Assembly: GCA_963281255.1 (NCBI GenBank)
Contig: OY725494.1
Span: forward strand, 2,183,934-2,247,933
From: Aphrocallistes beatrix
Lineage: Eukaryota > Porifera > Hexactinellida > Sceptrulophora > Aphrocallistidae
Direction of reading: 5' to 3'
Length of the DNA: 64,000 nucleotides
Below are positions 49,401-56,587 of the stretch, one piece after another. Numbering within the stretch: the first letter of the stretch is position 1; each line of letters opens with the position of its first letter. A model generated the notes under the pieces. The model had not been told where the DNA came from and searched no databases. It saw only the letters and a list, made by a program, of their open reading frames with translations. The position numbers were made by a program, and so were the translations under genes.

Positions 49401-52400
49401 AGCTTTTAAATCAGTAAATGGTCTCCCTTTTCGTCCATTCTCCATTTGTATATTCTCACAGTCTAGAGTTGTCTGAGAATGGTGTTCCTCATAAAACGGG
49501 ATATTATTCCATTAAACTAGCTCATTTTTTTCACATAATACTCCCCTTTTTTCATTAGGTTTGTAAATTTAGATCTTACTGACTTAAATTCATTCTCAGA
49601 GATATTATTTTTCTTCAAAAATACTCTTGTAGCTTCCCGAACATTTTGTTTTTGTTCAATTAGCAAGTTCCAAGCATCAATATTGTTCATTGTATATAGT
49701 TTAGATGTGAGATAAGATTCTATTTTTCATCATGCCCTTTTTAACTATTTAACTCTTCATTAATAAAATAATTGCCATTCAATTTCATGCTAATTGGTAT
49801 TTGTTAATGCTTCTTTTGTGCTAATCTTCGACAGCCATGACTAACAAATTTGACTTTTGAAGTGGAACTTTTTCGACCCAATTCACTACTTAATGTAATT
49901 CCGGATTAGGTGCGGTACCGTGCGGCTGTATTATGCATTTTATATCAATCAAAAGTGCACAAAGTAACTCTGGTTAACAGCTTTTATCACGCCTATCTAC
50001 GCCTCTAAAGTTCCTATACTATATATACATGATTCGCAAAAAGAATTTATTACCATTTTGTATGTTAACTTTTTAAAAACTACTGGAAATAACGCTTATG
50101 TAGCATGGATATGTCATATAATGCACGTTATTAAGATAAATTGTAATTTATATTATGCTGGCTTCTATATTCTAGAAACTAAACGACAAGCATAATTTGG
50201 TGTAAAAATGAAAAGTTTCAAAGTTGCTTGATCACTCAAGCCAATCACAGCATTACTCGCATGCATGGGTTGTTGTTGCAATTTGTTGCAATTTGGAATT
50301 ATTAGGTTTCAGACAGTGCAGAATCAAAATTTTATATCAGACATCGATTTCAAGATTTAAAAAAATCATATTTCCTCTAATTTGCTCATTGTGAAGCAAA
50401 CGTCGCATCCAGTTTTTATCATGGCTCATGTTATCATTTTTTGCAATAATCGATTTAGATCTTACGACTGTTAATAAGCCAAACTCATTGCTAGTTGAAA
50501 CAGTTGATATTCAGATGCTGATTTCAGAAATATTCAACATCATCCTAATCATTTAAGAGAAACTTTTTAGACTCCCTGCCCCCCACTTGAAATCCGAGGT
50601 TGTATCCAATTCTGCAGTGGCCAACCCCTTAAGTGGGTTAGCCTTCCCCTGATATCCGGAGTGGATCCAACTCTATCAGTGTTTCCCTCAGGATAAATGG
50701 AAAGCGCGTTAATTTTGCAATTTTTGTGCGGTTTATTCGGATAAATTGCATTATTTAACAACAAAATCATGTTATTCGTCGACAAGCTAAGCGTGCTAAA
50801 TAGCGCGCGTAACGCTCGGCGGGAAACACTGAACCCTACTTACAAAAAGGATTCGAGTTTTCCAGAGTAAACAATGTGATGCATTAACCACTTTGGCTCT
50901 AATCAGAAACAGCCCATGATATCAGAAATCAATGTTCATCCTATCATTGAAACGCGCGTTCGTGAAGTAATGAGCGGTGTAATAGAGCTGGAGTTGATAT
51001 GATACTATTTGATGAAGAGGACATTCTTCAACGCAGGGTATGTACACTGCAAAGGAGGTCTCAAGATCCGGGGCAGACAATCAACAATGAGAAGGTTTAA
51101 GATCAAATTGTAAATTCATTAAAAGTGTGTATGTCTATCGTTGCGGAGAAACTTGAAAGATTTAGTGTAAACGTGAACGTAGTTATTAATTAACTTACAG
51201 CGATCCTTTACACAAAATGGTAATTGGGGATATTATATAATACTATGATGTCAAATTGCTTGCAATTGCGATGCCTGGTGGTACAATAAACTTAGGCAAA
51301 CTTATGTAATTCCTTTTCATGGTTCGTTGGTTTAAAAGATCTCGAGGGAAAAACAGCGTCTGTTAGAGATGAATTTTGTAAATACTTTCTGCAGAACAGG
51401 CAGCAATCAAAGAATGATGCTAAGAATGATGCTCCCGGAACACGACAAACTCGCAGCGTAATTAAGCAAAATTCCAGTATCCGCTAGCACTTTGGAGATA
51501 TCATTTTCCACGATGGGACACATCTAAGTCCCATTCGCTATTGCCTTACTTGGGCACAGAAATATTGATGCATTGATCCGCATTAGCATTGAAAGAGAAG
51601 GAAAACTTAGCTGAGAATCTCTTGCCAAGGTATCTAGAAGGCTCTAGTTGATGGACAAAGTTTCTAATGATAGTTAACATTACTATTTACTTATACATAT
51701 CACCTGGGGCCTTATTCACTACTTAAACTACTTAAAACTTGGTTTTTGGTCACATTCTCAAAATCGACCCATATCTAAAAACTCGTTGAATTGTATCATC
51801 ATCTAATAAGAAGTAGTCTATTGCATCAATAACATCTAGAAGTAAGCTTAAAACTGCTCAGAAAATCGTTAAAATAGTCTTTAAAATTATGTGTTGAGCA
51901 ATGATATGATGACTAATCGAAAGTTTGACAACGGATATATATATACTTCGATGGCCATTTTGATATACGTTGGTAAATCGCTGGAAATTTAATGCTAGAC
52001 ACGAATTCAACAATCAAAATATGATCTGACATGATTAAAAAGTTGTTGATAGGGTACAATCCAGAAGATACAATTTTAATTATTCGTTCAAAAATCAATA
52101 TTTTAATTTGAAATTTGAAACACAAAATACGTCAAGGGTGAAATAGAAGTCACTCTCCCTACAAACCTTTGGTATCTGCATAAGAGAGTTGTCATATAGC
52201 TTAGTTGATGTGTCCATAGGCGTCGGAAATGGGCCCGCTGGCCCTTCGGGCCGCCCGGCCCGAAGACTCCGGAGTCGGCCCAATCGATTCCGGGGCCATT
52301 GCATTCACGGCATAAATAAATATTACACTCACAATTCACTAACATAACTAAAACATAGAAATCGACTATCCTTTCTGCTTTCTCCGGTCGTCTGTCATGA

Positions 52401-53873
52401 TGTCAGTTGCTATGTTTTAGTGGATACAGTAGTTAAACTGCATGATACACGGTTCTATAACTTTGTGAATGTATCGGGTAAGCTTGTACCCAGCCAGATA
52501 GGCCCTCTGGGCCTATCCGGCCCATAACCAACGATGCCGGGTTGAACCGGGCATAGTCCGGGTAGAGCCGGGCAGCCCCTTAGGGCTCCTGACCCATGCT
52601 GGGTGGCCGGGTGGGTCCGACGCCTATGGATGTGTCTATATATCTAGTTACACCGAAACAAAATAGCTAGTCTCTAATATACAGGCTGAGAAACATCTTG
52701 CACAATGAGTACCAATTTTGAGCCAACATGTGTGGCGTGCCACCAAAATGTGTCGCGCAACACAATTTAGTATTAGAGAAGCCTAGGAGGGCGAGAGATA
52801 TTTTTAAAAATGATTATGAGTATGAGTATCACGTACGAGCAGGGGTGTAGTGTAGGGGGATCGGCGCTCCCTCACTTTAACTTGACGATTGTTATTACCT
52901 ATAGAATCGTTTGGCAAGAATGGATTGCGGAGTCGACTGTTTTATAATGTACTGAAAGCATACATGCCAACCTCTGCATGCAAAATAACGGGACATAAGT
53001 AGTATCATAATTCTGCCTCGGTGTGTCGAAGTTTGAAAGATAAAACATCTGCACCGAAGAAGGACTACATTATTTGGAAGTATTTTTAGTTTATGTTACT
53101 CGTAATGTGGATTACAACATGTTTCGGTGTTCGAAAAGTAACTTCGTTTTACCAATTTTTGCTTAATATATTCTTTTATAAGCGCTCCCCCAAAAGAAAT
53201 TTGAGCACTACACCTCTGCGTACAAGCAAGAACACCAAATCCAGAATAAGAATACTTGTAAACACCAAACAAACTTTATTTAGATTAATTTTTAAGTATC
53301 CTCAGACTTCGACTTTATAAATACTTGTAGTCCAGTCAAACTACGAAGGTTTTGGGGTTCAGTTGGAATAAATTGCAACAGGAATATATTTCAGTGGTAA
53401 ATAAACGAGGGAAAACAACTTAAGTAACTTACTAAAAATCCCACAAAATCCTTTAGGTGGACCGCCCTAAAATACAACAGAACTAAAATGGTTACGTTGG
53501 GGTTAAAAGCTATTTCACAAAAATTAGAATTCTTCAATTAAAGGAACATTTAATCTTAGATAAAAATAAATAACCTACCGCCAAATGTAAGGTTTCTCAA
53601 CCTTTCTATCTCTGCTTGAAGCTCCCAAATTAATCTGTTTTTAGGATCTTCATTAACCTTAGCTACATTTACAATATTTCTTGCCTGCTGAGCATATCTT
53701 AATGTACTGAGAGTTTCGCTAGCAGATTTATGGGAAGGACTGATTGTAGCTAACATAGCGGTTTTGCTATTTCCACCAAGACTCTCCTTAAGTAACCAAG
53801 TTAGCACAGATTCTCGATAAGGAATGAAATTTTTCTTTTGAGTAATTTCATTTTCAGAGAGAACAGATATAAC
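24994..53873 (-). CDS. KIF14: KIF14-like kinesin-3, 3' part of gene, six exons
   Basis: Mitotic kinesin motor; KIF14 orthologues act at the midzone and midbody in cytokinesis. Exons in transcript order: 53579-53873, 42585-42805, 41961-42236, 33761-34018, 33098-33310, 24994-26847. All junctions are GT-AG and phases agree (first junction phase 1, the rest phase 0), giving 1038 residues. Order: end of motor (about 1-75), neck and coiled coil (76-172), FHA (173-264), stalk coiled coils (265-421), tail (422-1038). The run [12 protein letters not shown] before the FHA and [12 protein letters not shown] at its end point to KIF14 rather than KIF1 or KIF16B. The P-loop, switch I and the switch II core are absent; they should lie in exons beyond 64000. 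Introns (10.8, 0.35, 7.9, 0.45, 6.3 kb) are full of transposons. Confidence 0.9.
27704..28260 (+). pseudogene. Myb/SANT-associated transposon protein relic
   Basis: Two frames read in series: a short N-terminal piece ([18 protein letters not shown]) at 27704-27928, then, after a frameshift, a 108-residue piece at 27934-28260 with [19 protein letters not shown] and a C-terminal helix [19 protein letters not shown]. This layout (a Myb/SANT-like head, acidic linker, basic patch, Leu-rich end) is common in proteins linked to Harbinger-type transposons. The DNA-binding helices are largely lost. It lies inside a KIF14 intron. The family assignment is tentative. Confidence 0.4.
28261..30650. other. 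Intron DNA without recognised content
   Basis: Apart from a TTAAGTTCGATCTTAAG-rich block at 28594-28690, which resembles the one near 12010-12170, I see no gene or clear transposon in this part of the KIF14 intron. Confidence 0.5.
30655..31117. mobile_element. Tc1-like element (family A), left end decayed
   Basis: The right end, inverted, reads CACTCCCTGGACGAAAGTAT and is followed by TA. The interior repeats family blocks (TTCACATTCAAATTACTCAC, mirrored at about 30960-31000). The left terminus is mutated, so its edge is approximate. Confidence 0.6.
31138..31338 (-). mobile_element. Second Helitron-like family, 5' end fragment
   Basis: On the minus strand the sequence starts TCTTATCTATTAAAACGCTA, then a TTTG-rich tract, then GTCCGAATTGATTAAAG, GTCGTAGAGATGC and ATTGGCATGTAGGTGTCAAA. 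The layout parallels the dominant family (TCCTTACTATTAAAAC, TA tract, AATTGATTGAAG, TTGGCATGTGGGAGTC). The other copy is at 38496-38680. Confidence 0.5.
31499..31667. mobile_element. hAT-type short element with perfect 8-bp duplication
   Basis: 169 bp from CAGTGGCGTAGGCTAGG to AGCTACGCCTCTG, flanked by identical CGGCCCGG octamers (31491-31498 and 31668-31675). The CAGTGGCGTAG terminus is a common hAT end. Confidence 0.88.
31742..33033 (+). pseudogene. hAT transposon relic with degenerate transposase
   Basis: 1292 bp. Left end CAGGGCCAGATTATCC; right end, inverted, CTGAGCCGGATTTAGC. Flanking octamers CCCAGAAA (31734-31741) and CCTAGAAA (33034-33041) differ at one base. Coding remnants on the + strand include a basic N-terminus at 31931 ([19 protein letters not shown]) and, at about 32690-32935, the hAT dimerisation region ([34 protein letters not shown]). 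Stops and deletions remove the middle, so it is dead. It resembles the ZMYM/TTF-finger group of hAT proteins. Confidence 0.8.
33098..33310 (-). CDS. KIF14: KIF14-like stalk exon
   Basis: 71 codons, acceptor TGTCAG|GAACAA, donor CAG|GTATGT. The translation is strongly charged with heptad Leu/Ile ([16 protein letters not shown], then [18 protein letters not shown]), a coiled coil. The intron on its 3' side has a hAT element whose duplication ends 56 bp from this exon. Confidence 0.88.
33761..34018 (-). CDS. KIF14: KIF14-like stalk exon following the FHA domain
   Basis: 86 codons, acceptor TGATAG|ATAAGC, donor AAG|GTTAGT. It begins with a short linker ([12 protein letters not shown]) and continues into a coiled coil with the family-like [21 protein letters not shown] pogo-like element ends 24 bp upstream of its acceptor. 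Confidence 0.88.
34043..34317. mobile_element. pogo-like short element, TA flanked
   Basis: 275 bp. Ends CAGTGAGCACTAGATAATCG and, inverted, CAGTAGAACTCGGATAAG; TA on each side. The repeated GTACGTACT core lies at about 34177-34270. It ends 24 bp from the acceptor side of the 33761-34018 KIF14 exon. Confidence 0.65.
34501..34544. repeat. Perfect hairpin
   Basis: Arms of 19 bp, ACCACGGCTTTCAAGTTGT, around a 6-base loop. It may be the tip of a foldback element. Surrounding intron sequence (34318-35646) shows no other feature. Confidence 0.7.
35647..35843. mobile_element. hAT-type short element with decayed duplication and inner hairpin
   Basis: Ends AAGTGATGTAGCCAG and CTGGGTATGCTACTG are inverted. 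Flanking CGTATTGG and CGTATCGC match at six of eight positions. Inside, 35713-35790 is a hairpin built on GGGCTTTGCCCCTGGACCCC. Confidence 0.6.
36328..36515. mobile_element. Helitron-like fragments, inverted pair
   Basis: A + strand piece starting TCCTTACTATTAAAACGCTA runs to about 36422. It is followed by a - strand piece with TAGTGGAACCATAGCC to TTCAATCAATTCGCTAC. Both halves belong to the dominant family; the join is a deletion or rearrangement. Confidence 0.6.
36591..37161 (-). mobile_element. Helitron-like element, full length
   Basis: Both ends are present: TCCTTACTATTAAAACTCGA at 37161 (minus strand) and GCGCGCTTG|T at 36591. The TA-rich tract is at about 37071-37130. Confidence 0.75.
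37200..37870. repeat. Minisatellite with a 10-bp GTATCAGTGT-like unit
   Basis: About 670 bp of imperfect GTGTATCA/GTGTGTATCAG units, with longer variants (GGTTGTAGTACCGTG) recurring every few units. The frames stay open by repetition (a YQCVS-type peptide) and are not taken as genes. Confidence 0.85.
37995..38494. mobile_element. pogo-like element with subterminal repeats
   Basis: 500 bp flanked by TA. Ends are CAGTCCACTCTCGTTAAC and, inverted, CAGTCGACTCTCGTTAATG. Inside are several CTTATCCGTGTTCGTATTAAC-like repeats and, at about 38174-38196, a second terminus-like ACGAGATTCGACTGTA, which suggests two elements in tandem or a duplication. Confidence 0.7.
38496..38680 (+). mobile_element. 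Second Helitron-like family, 5' region fragment
   Basis: Begins TATTAAAACGCTAGGA directly after the pogo-like end, then (TG)n at 38516-38534, then GTCCGAATTGATTGAAAAA, GTCGTAGAGATATG and ATTGGCATGTAGGTGTCAAA. It matches the minus-strand copy at 31138-31338. Confidence 0.5.
39188..39270 (+). mobile_element. Helitron-like 3' end fragment
   Basis: Only the GC-rich end is left: CCAGGCGCTCGCAGGGCG, the GCGGACACGCAGTGTCCGC hairpin and GCAAGCAAGCGAAGCGTGC. Confidence 0.65.
39421..39745. mobile_element. pogo-like element with internal copies of its terminus
   Basis: 325 bp flanked by TA. Ends are CAGTCCACTTCCGAAAACCG, inverted at 39726-39745. The GAAAACCGGGGCG core recurs inside (about 39481-39520 and 39689-39702), consistent with several transposase-binding sites. 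Confidence 0.75.
39800..41490 (-). pseudogene. Large transposon relic, transposase-like frames
   Basis: Scattered minus-strand frames read as a broken transposase. At 41267-41485, [20 protein letters not shown] continues after a one-base shift into 41043-41285 with [19 protein letters not shown]. At 40021-40230 a piece resembles the start of an Ulp1-like (C48) protease fold: [18 protein letters not shown] then SFQDTL. Similar combinations occur in large DNA transposons of arthropods; that comparison is from general knowledge and the exact superfamily is not determined. Both ends are undefined. Confidence 0.4.
41693..41757. repeat. Hairpin
   Basis: Arms CTTTAGTCTTATCACAAGTT and its complement flank a CGCGG loop. 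Near-perfect; about 200 bp from the FHA exon, within the intron. Confidence 0.7.
41961..42236 (-). CDS. KIF14: KIF14-like FHA domain exon
   Basis: 92 codons, acceptor TTTTAG|TTATCT, donor GAG|GTAGTC. A complete forkhead-associated domain fits one exon: the GR of TVGRKG, the His of EKHC, the Asn-Gly of YVNGN and the terminal [20 protein letters not shown] domains bind phosphothreonine peptides. The usual Ser in the S..H motif is Lys here, so phosphate binding may be weak. Confidence 0.92.
42585..42805 (-). CDS. KIF14: KIF14-like neck coiled-coil exon
   Basis: 221 nt, entered in phase 1 from an acceptor CTAAG|GTAAAA and leaving in phase 0 at CAG|GTGAAT. The translation is a coiled coil ([35 protein letters not shown]) ending in [12 protein letters not shown], the string that precedes the FHA domain in KIF14. 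The split glycine codon joins cleanly to the upstream exon. Confidence 0.9.
43134..43538 (-). mobile_element. Helitron-like element, 3' truncated
   Basis: Minus-strand start TCCTTACTATTAAAACTCGA at 43538, a long pure TA tract (43441-43490), then the family body to about 43134. The hairpin end is missing. Confidence 0.75.
43441..43490. repeat. (TA)n microsatellite within a Helitron-like copy
   Basis: An almost uninterrupted AT/TA run of about 50 bp located just inside the 5' terminus of the element. Confidence 0.9.
43549..43945 (+). mobile_element. Helitron-like element, 5' truncated
   Basis: From TTTAACGAATTGATTGTAG through the CRE-like blocks to GCAAGCAAGCGAACGCGC. About 80 bp before the hairpin are deleted. 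It abuts the 5' end of the previous minus-strand copy. Confidence 0.7.
44364..45131 (+). mobile_element. Helitron-like element with inserted sequence in the TA tract
   Basis: Starts TCCTTATATTAAAACTCGAT and ends GCGCGCTTG|T. About 240 bp of unrelated DNA with GAAAGTGAAAATGAAAGT repeats sits at about 44415-44655 between the TA tract and the CTGCAACGAATTGATTG block. Confidence 0.7.
45153..45595 (+). mobile_element. pogo-like element (family AACGGCCAC), complete
   Basis: 443 bp. Ends AGTCGAACCTGCTTTAACGG and, inverted, CAGTGGAACCTGTATATAAC, flanked by TA. Inside, TATAACGGCCACC-type repeats occur near both ends. Other copies: 46498-48218 (interrupted) and 55048-55785 (interrupted). Confidence 0.8.
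45643..46484 (-). mobile_element. Helitron-like element interrupted by a long-TIR element
   Basis: Minus-strand start TCCTTACTATTAAAACTCGA at 46484. The body is broken by a partial copy of the 22196 family (about 45905-46452, with CCAGGACACATTTTTTC and TTATGAACCACCC) and continues to a deleted hairpin region near 45643. Another isolated 5' terminus of the family lies just upstream at 45615-45641. Confidence 0.65.
46699..47592 (-). pseudogene. Mariner transposase, C-terminally truncated
   Basis: Cut-and-paste transposase of the mariner family. 297 codons from MENLNNRD, with the HTH region ([20 protein letters not shown]), the linker motif and the catalytic D,D34D triad intact: [19 protein letters not shown] and [10 protein letters not shown]. 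The frame then ends FPK and meets a TAG supplied by the adjoining pogo-like sequence. Full-length mariners have about 340-350 residues, so roughly the last 50 are lost. An outer terminal repeat lies at 47746-47770 (inverted, CCGAGTGTTCAATAAGTTCG, next to TA). The 3' repeat is gone, so the copy cannot move itself. There are few other lesions, suggesting youth. Confidence 0.9.
47775..48000 (-). mobile_element. Helitron-like 3' half
   Basis: The hairpin end (GAAGCGCGCTTCGCTTGC, CGGAGGCGCCC) and the CRE-like block are followed by pogo-like sequence. The matching 5' terminus (minus strand TCCTTACTATTAAAACTCGA) stands apart at 48228-48257. Confidence 0.7.
48400..49735 (-). pseudogene. Large transposon relic with several readable frames
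   Basis: Minus-strand frames in protein order include [20 protein letters not shown] and [15 protein letters not shown] (about 49590-49690), [19 protein letters not shown] (about 49390-49450), a 113-residue frame at 48735-49076, the overlapping stretch [19 protein letters not shown] and [18 protein letters not shown] (about 48700-48815), and [19 protein letters not shown] (about 48550-48610). Breaks and shifts prevent expression. The ..PT.HK.LAH string is typical of uncharacterised transposase-like proteins of arthropods and other invertebrates. It may be the same type as the 39.8-41.5 kb relic. Confidence 0.45.
50677..50831 (+). mobile_element. hAT-type short element (family CAGTGTTTCCC)
   Basis: 155 bp from CAGTGTTTCCCTCAGG to CGGGAAACACTG. 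Flanks AACTCTAT and AACCCTAC match at six of eight, a decayed target duplication. Shares its body with 15113-15264. Confidence 0.8.
50832..52214. other. Intron DNA, possible transposase scrap
   Basis: No gene is recognised. At about 51327-51410 one frame reads [18 protein letters not shown], which loosely resembles the C-terminus of Harbinger-type transposases; too short to assign. The start of a TTATTCACTACTTAA block lies at about 51718. Confidence 0.3.
52215..52628. mobile_element. hAT-type GC-rich element with perfect 8-bp duplication
   Basis: 414 bp. Ends CATAGGCGTCGGA are inverted as TCCGACGCCTATG; identical GATGTGTC octamers lie at 52207-52214 and 52629-52636. The outer parts are GC-rich (GGCCCTTCGGGCC) in strong contrast to the intron. 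Non-coding. Confidence 0.85.
53579..53873 (-). CDS. KIF14: KIF14-like exon: end of the motor domain
   Basis: 295 nt, acceptor CCTCTAG|GTTATA type (read on the minus strand), donor GCG|GTAGGT, ending in phase 1. It encodes the last helices of the kinesin motor: [44 protein letters not shown] and the neck linker VNVAKVNED. These are near-invariant in kinesin-3 motors. An upstream exon carrying the DLAGSE region is expected but was not found between here and 64000. Confidence 0.93.
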
Positions 53874-53982
53874 CTAGAGAATAAATCCATAAATTGATAA
53901 TGTGATTATACTTGTACATTTTATATTTCTATATTTTGGCCAGTTTACACTTTGGTTCATGACATATACATATACGTATATA

Positions 53983-54529
53983 TCCTTACTATTAAAACTC
54001 GATTAATCTATATATATATATGTACGTATAGCGTCGTATATATATATATATATCTGTAACGAATTGATTGAAGAAACTGCCGGTCTACAAAGCTGATTTT
54101 TGGCATGTGGGAGTCTTTTGGCTATGGCTCCAGTAAGTTCTGAGCTCAGAGCAAAATGTTGACTCATCATGGAATTATGACGTCATTGTCACCTTTTTAA
54201 AAGTTAAGCAACACAGTTATTCGAGCATAACTCAGCCATTATAGGAGATAGAAGGCTGAAATTTTAATAGAATCTGTATACTAACACGTCTCACATATGA
54301 TGCAACTATTATCAAAAAATGATGACTCATCACTTTGCTATGACGTCATCATTACTCATCAAAATTTTAAAATTTGACAAATTTGGTGTTTTTTCGAGTG
54401 ATATCGATATTTAAACTAAGATGGACATATTTAGAGATGATATCTCCCTTATAATTAACCAATGTCACCTCCAGGCGACCGAAGGGAGTGTCCGCCAGCC
54501 GCGCAGCGCAAGCAAGCGAAGTGCGCTTG
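53983..54529 (+). mobile_element. Helitron-like element, full length, first of a tandem pair
   Basis: Starts TCCTTACTATTAAAACTCGA, with TA tracts to about 54050, and ends GTGCGCTTG. The next copy starts at the very next base. Confidence 0.8.
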
Positions 54530-55033
54530 TCCTTACTATTAAAACTCGATTAATGTAGTATATTTATATATACGTTTGTATATCTGTAACGAATTGATTG
54601 AAAAAACTGCCAAGCGCAGAAAGCTGCTTTTTGGCATGCGGGAGTCTTTTGGCTATGGCTCCACTAAGTTCTGAGTTCAGACGAAGATGTCGACTCATCA
54701 TGGAATTATGACGTCATTGTCACCTTTTTATAATTAGAAGGCTGAAATTTTAATAGAATGTGTATATTAATATATCCCACATATGATGCAACTATCATCA
54801 AAAAATGATGACTCATCACTCTGTTATGACGTCATCATTACGCAACAAAAATTTAAAAATTGACAAATTTGGTGATTTTTTTGTGCGATATCGATTATAT
54901 CAGTAAGACAGGCGTATTTAGGGATGTTATCTCCCCTATAATTAATCAATGTGACCCCAGGCGCCCGCAGGGCGCCTCTAGCGGTAACAAAGTGTCCGCC
55001 AACAGCGCAGCGCAAGCAAGCGAAGCGTGCTTG
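54530..55033 (+). mobile_element. Helitron-like element, full length, second of a tandem pair
   Basis: Starts TCCTTACTATTAAAACTCGA at 54530 directly after the 3' end of the previous copy and ends AGCGTGCTTG|T at 55033. The two copies differ by many substitutions, so they are not a recent duplication of one unit. Confidence 0.8.
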
Positions 55034-55047
55034 TATATATATATATA

Positions 55048-55785
55048 CAGTGGAACCTGTATATAACGGCCACCCAAGGAACTGGACAAAATTGGCCCTT
55101 ATACACAGGTGACCGTTATATACGGGTGATTGTCTTAATCCCCAAAAGGTATCAACGTAGTGCAATAAATATCAAGTTTTTAGAAATCCATTATATGAAG
55201 TAATTACATGAAACTTGTTAAAGTTAAAGTTTATAGATTTATATACCCCCCGAATCCATGCTAATATGTTCTCAGGGGGTTTACAATCTAGGTGAGGTGC
55301 TAAACCTATTGATAGTTGCTGAATGTGTGCATGCGGCGTGTCTGTATGCATATGATGGCATGTATGTGTGCATATGATGGCGTGTTACAGAGAAAAACTC
55401 GGCTAACAGTAGGCAAGAAAGATAGCACCTGACCTGACCTTACCTTTAAACGAGATGACATCCTTAGTGCTTTCAGCTCACTAAGGTTCTGCAAGGGTGT
55501 AGGCTCAGATTACATTACCGAAGCAATGTAATTGAGAGTAAAATGCAAATGACTAGAGTGAGGTTAGAACCCGCGACCTAAGTCTTGGTATTCAAACGCC
55601 CTAACCACTGCACCACCCAAGCAGATAAGATAACAGTTTTAGGGTCAGTAAGGGACTACAAACGGGTGGCCGCTGGCCTCGTTGAGCAGGTGACCGCTAT
55701 ACCCAGGTTCAATATTATGGAATTTCGGACGGGACTGTTCATTGGTGACCGTTATATAGAGTGGCCGTTATAGCAGGTTCGAGTG
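55048..55785 (-). mobile_element. pogo-like element (family AACGGCCAC) holding a SINE
   Basis: Inverted relative to 45153: begins CAGTGGAACCTGTATATAAC and ends ..GCAGGTTCGAGTG, flanked by TA. The SINE at 55218-55628 replaces about 200 bp of the interior. Confidence 0.75.
55218..55628 (-). mobile_element. tRNA-derived SINE
   Basis: Inverted copy of 21082-21480, with the tRNA-like head at 55565-55628 (minus strand TGCTTGGGTGGTGCAGTGG) and the tail TATATAAATCTATA at the low-coordinate end. It differs from the other copy at scattered positions only. Confidence 0.8.
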
Positions 55786-55786
55786 T

Positions 55787-56130
55787 AATTACTAATTTGG
55801 ATCTTTTCATAAAGGGAAATGCATTCAAACTCGAGGAGATATTAAGAATCTGATTCCAGATTCGAAATCTACGCATTCGAATTTGTCATAGTTAAAGATT
55901 TATAATAAACTGATCATCCCAATTAATAAAATTATTAACCTGTCATTTCAAATTATTAATCAGTGCCGCACACAGCGGCATTGATTGATAATTTGAAAAC
56001 TTTAAGAATGAACAGTTGATTAGAAATATTATACTATAACTAATTCGAATGTGTTTATCTCGATTCTGAAACCCGATTAGTTGTATCCAGTGGCACCTCA
56101 ATTAGGCTGTGCCTCACCTGTGCCTCATCA
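55787..56130. mobile_element. Tc1-like family A fragment
   Basis: Shares TTGGATCTTTTCATAAAGGG, CGAAATCTACGCATTCGAA and its inverted form with the 565-1592 element. The termini are lost. Confidence 0.5.
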
Positions 56131-56316
56131 GTGGTGTATCCCTTAACTTTTAGTAATATTCGTTGTCACCAATAGACTCATTTAGTACTGTTGCGTGGTA
56201 TTTTGAGATCCTAGTATTAACTAACCATGGATTAATTAGCACCGTGGTATTTTGAGATGGGGGAGCATCATTTATTAGAATTACCTCAACTGTCACTTGT
56301 TAAAATCGTTTTCTAG

Positions 56317-56545
56317 ACTTACTCAAGCGATTCTGAATTATCCGATAAAGAAAATGTTGAGGCAATTCAGGAAATTAATAAATGTGTTGTATGTCTTGCG
56401 CCCCGTATATTAACATGGATCTTCATGCCATGTAGACATGCCAATTGCTGTACGGAATATTAGCCAAACAATTGAGGAGCAAGAGCACCCTTGTCCTGTA
56501 TGCCGTTTTATAATCGAAAGCCGTTTCCAAATATTTACAAGCTGA
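56317..56545 (+). pseudogene. RING-finger fragment
   Basis: After a possible acceptor TTTCTAG|ACT, one frame reads SDSELSDKENVEAIQEINK then CVVCLA..MPCRHANCCTEY and stops. The next frame continues EEQEHPCPVCRFIIESRFQI to a TGA at 56543. Together they outline a C3HC4 RING (CxxC, CxHxxC, CPVC) with one missing cysteine and a frameshift. RING E3 modules ride in several transposons and in host genes; the source is not known. No other exon was found. Confidence 0.55.
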
Positions 56546-56587
56546 AGTCGTTTAAATTTCCATGTTTTTTCATGATATTCGATATCT

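Noticed and set aside
51327-51410. Harbinger-type transposase fragment
   Set aside because: A single short resemblance with no terminal repeats or target duplication. Left as a note in the intron description.
24994-53873. Assignment to KIF1/UNC-104 or KIF16B
   Set aside because: All have FHA domains, but [12 protein letters not shown], the [12 protein letters not shown] end, and the tail strings [14 protein letters not shown] and [10 protein letters not shown] are characteristic of KIF14, and no PH or PX domain is present.
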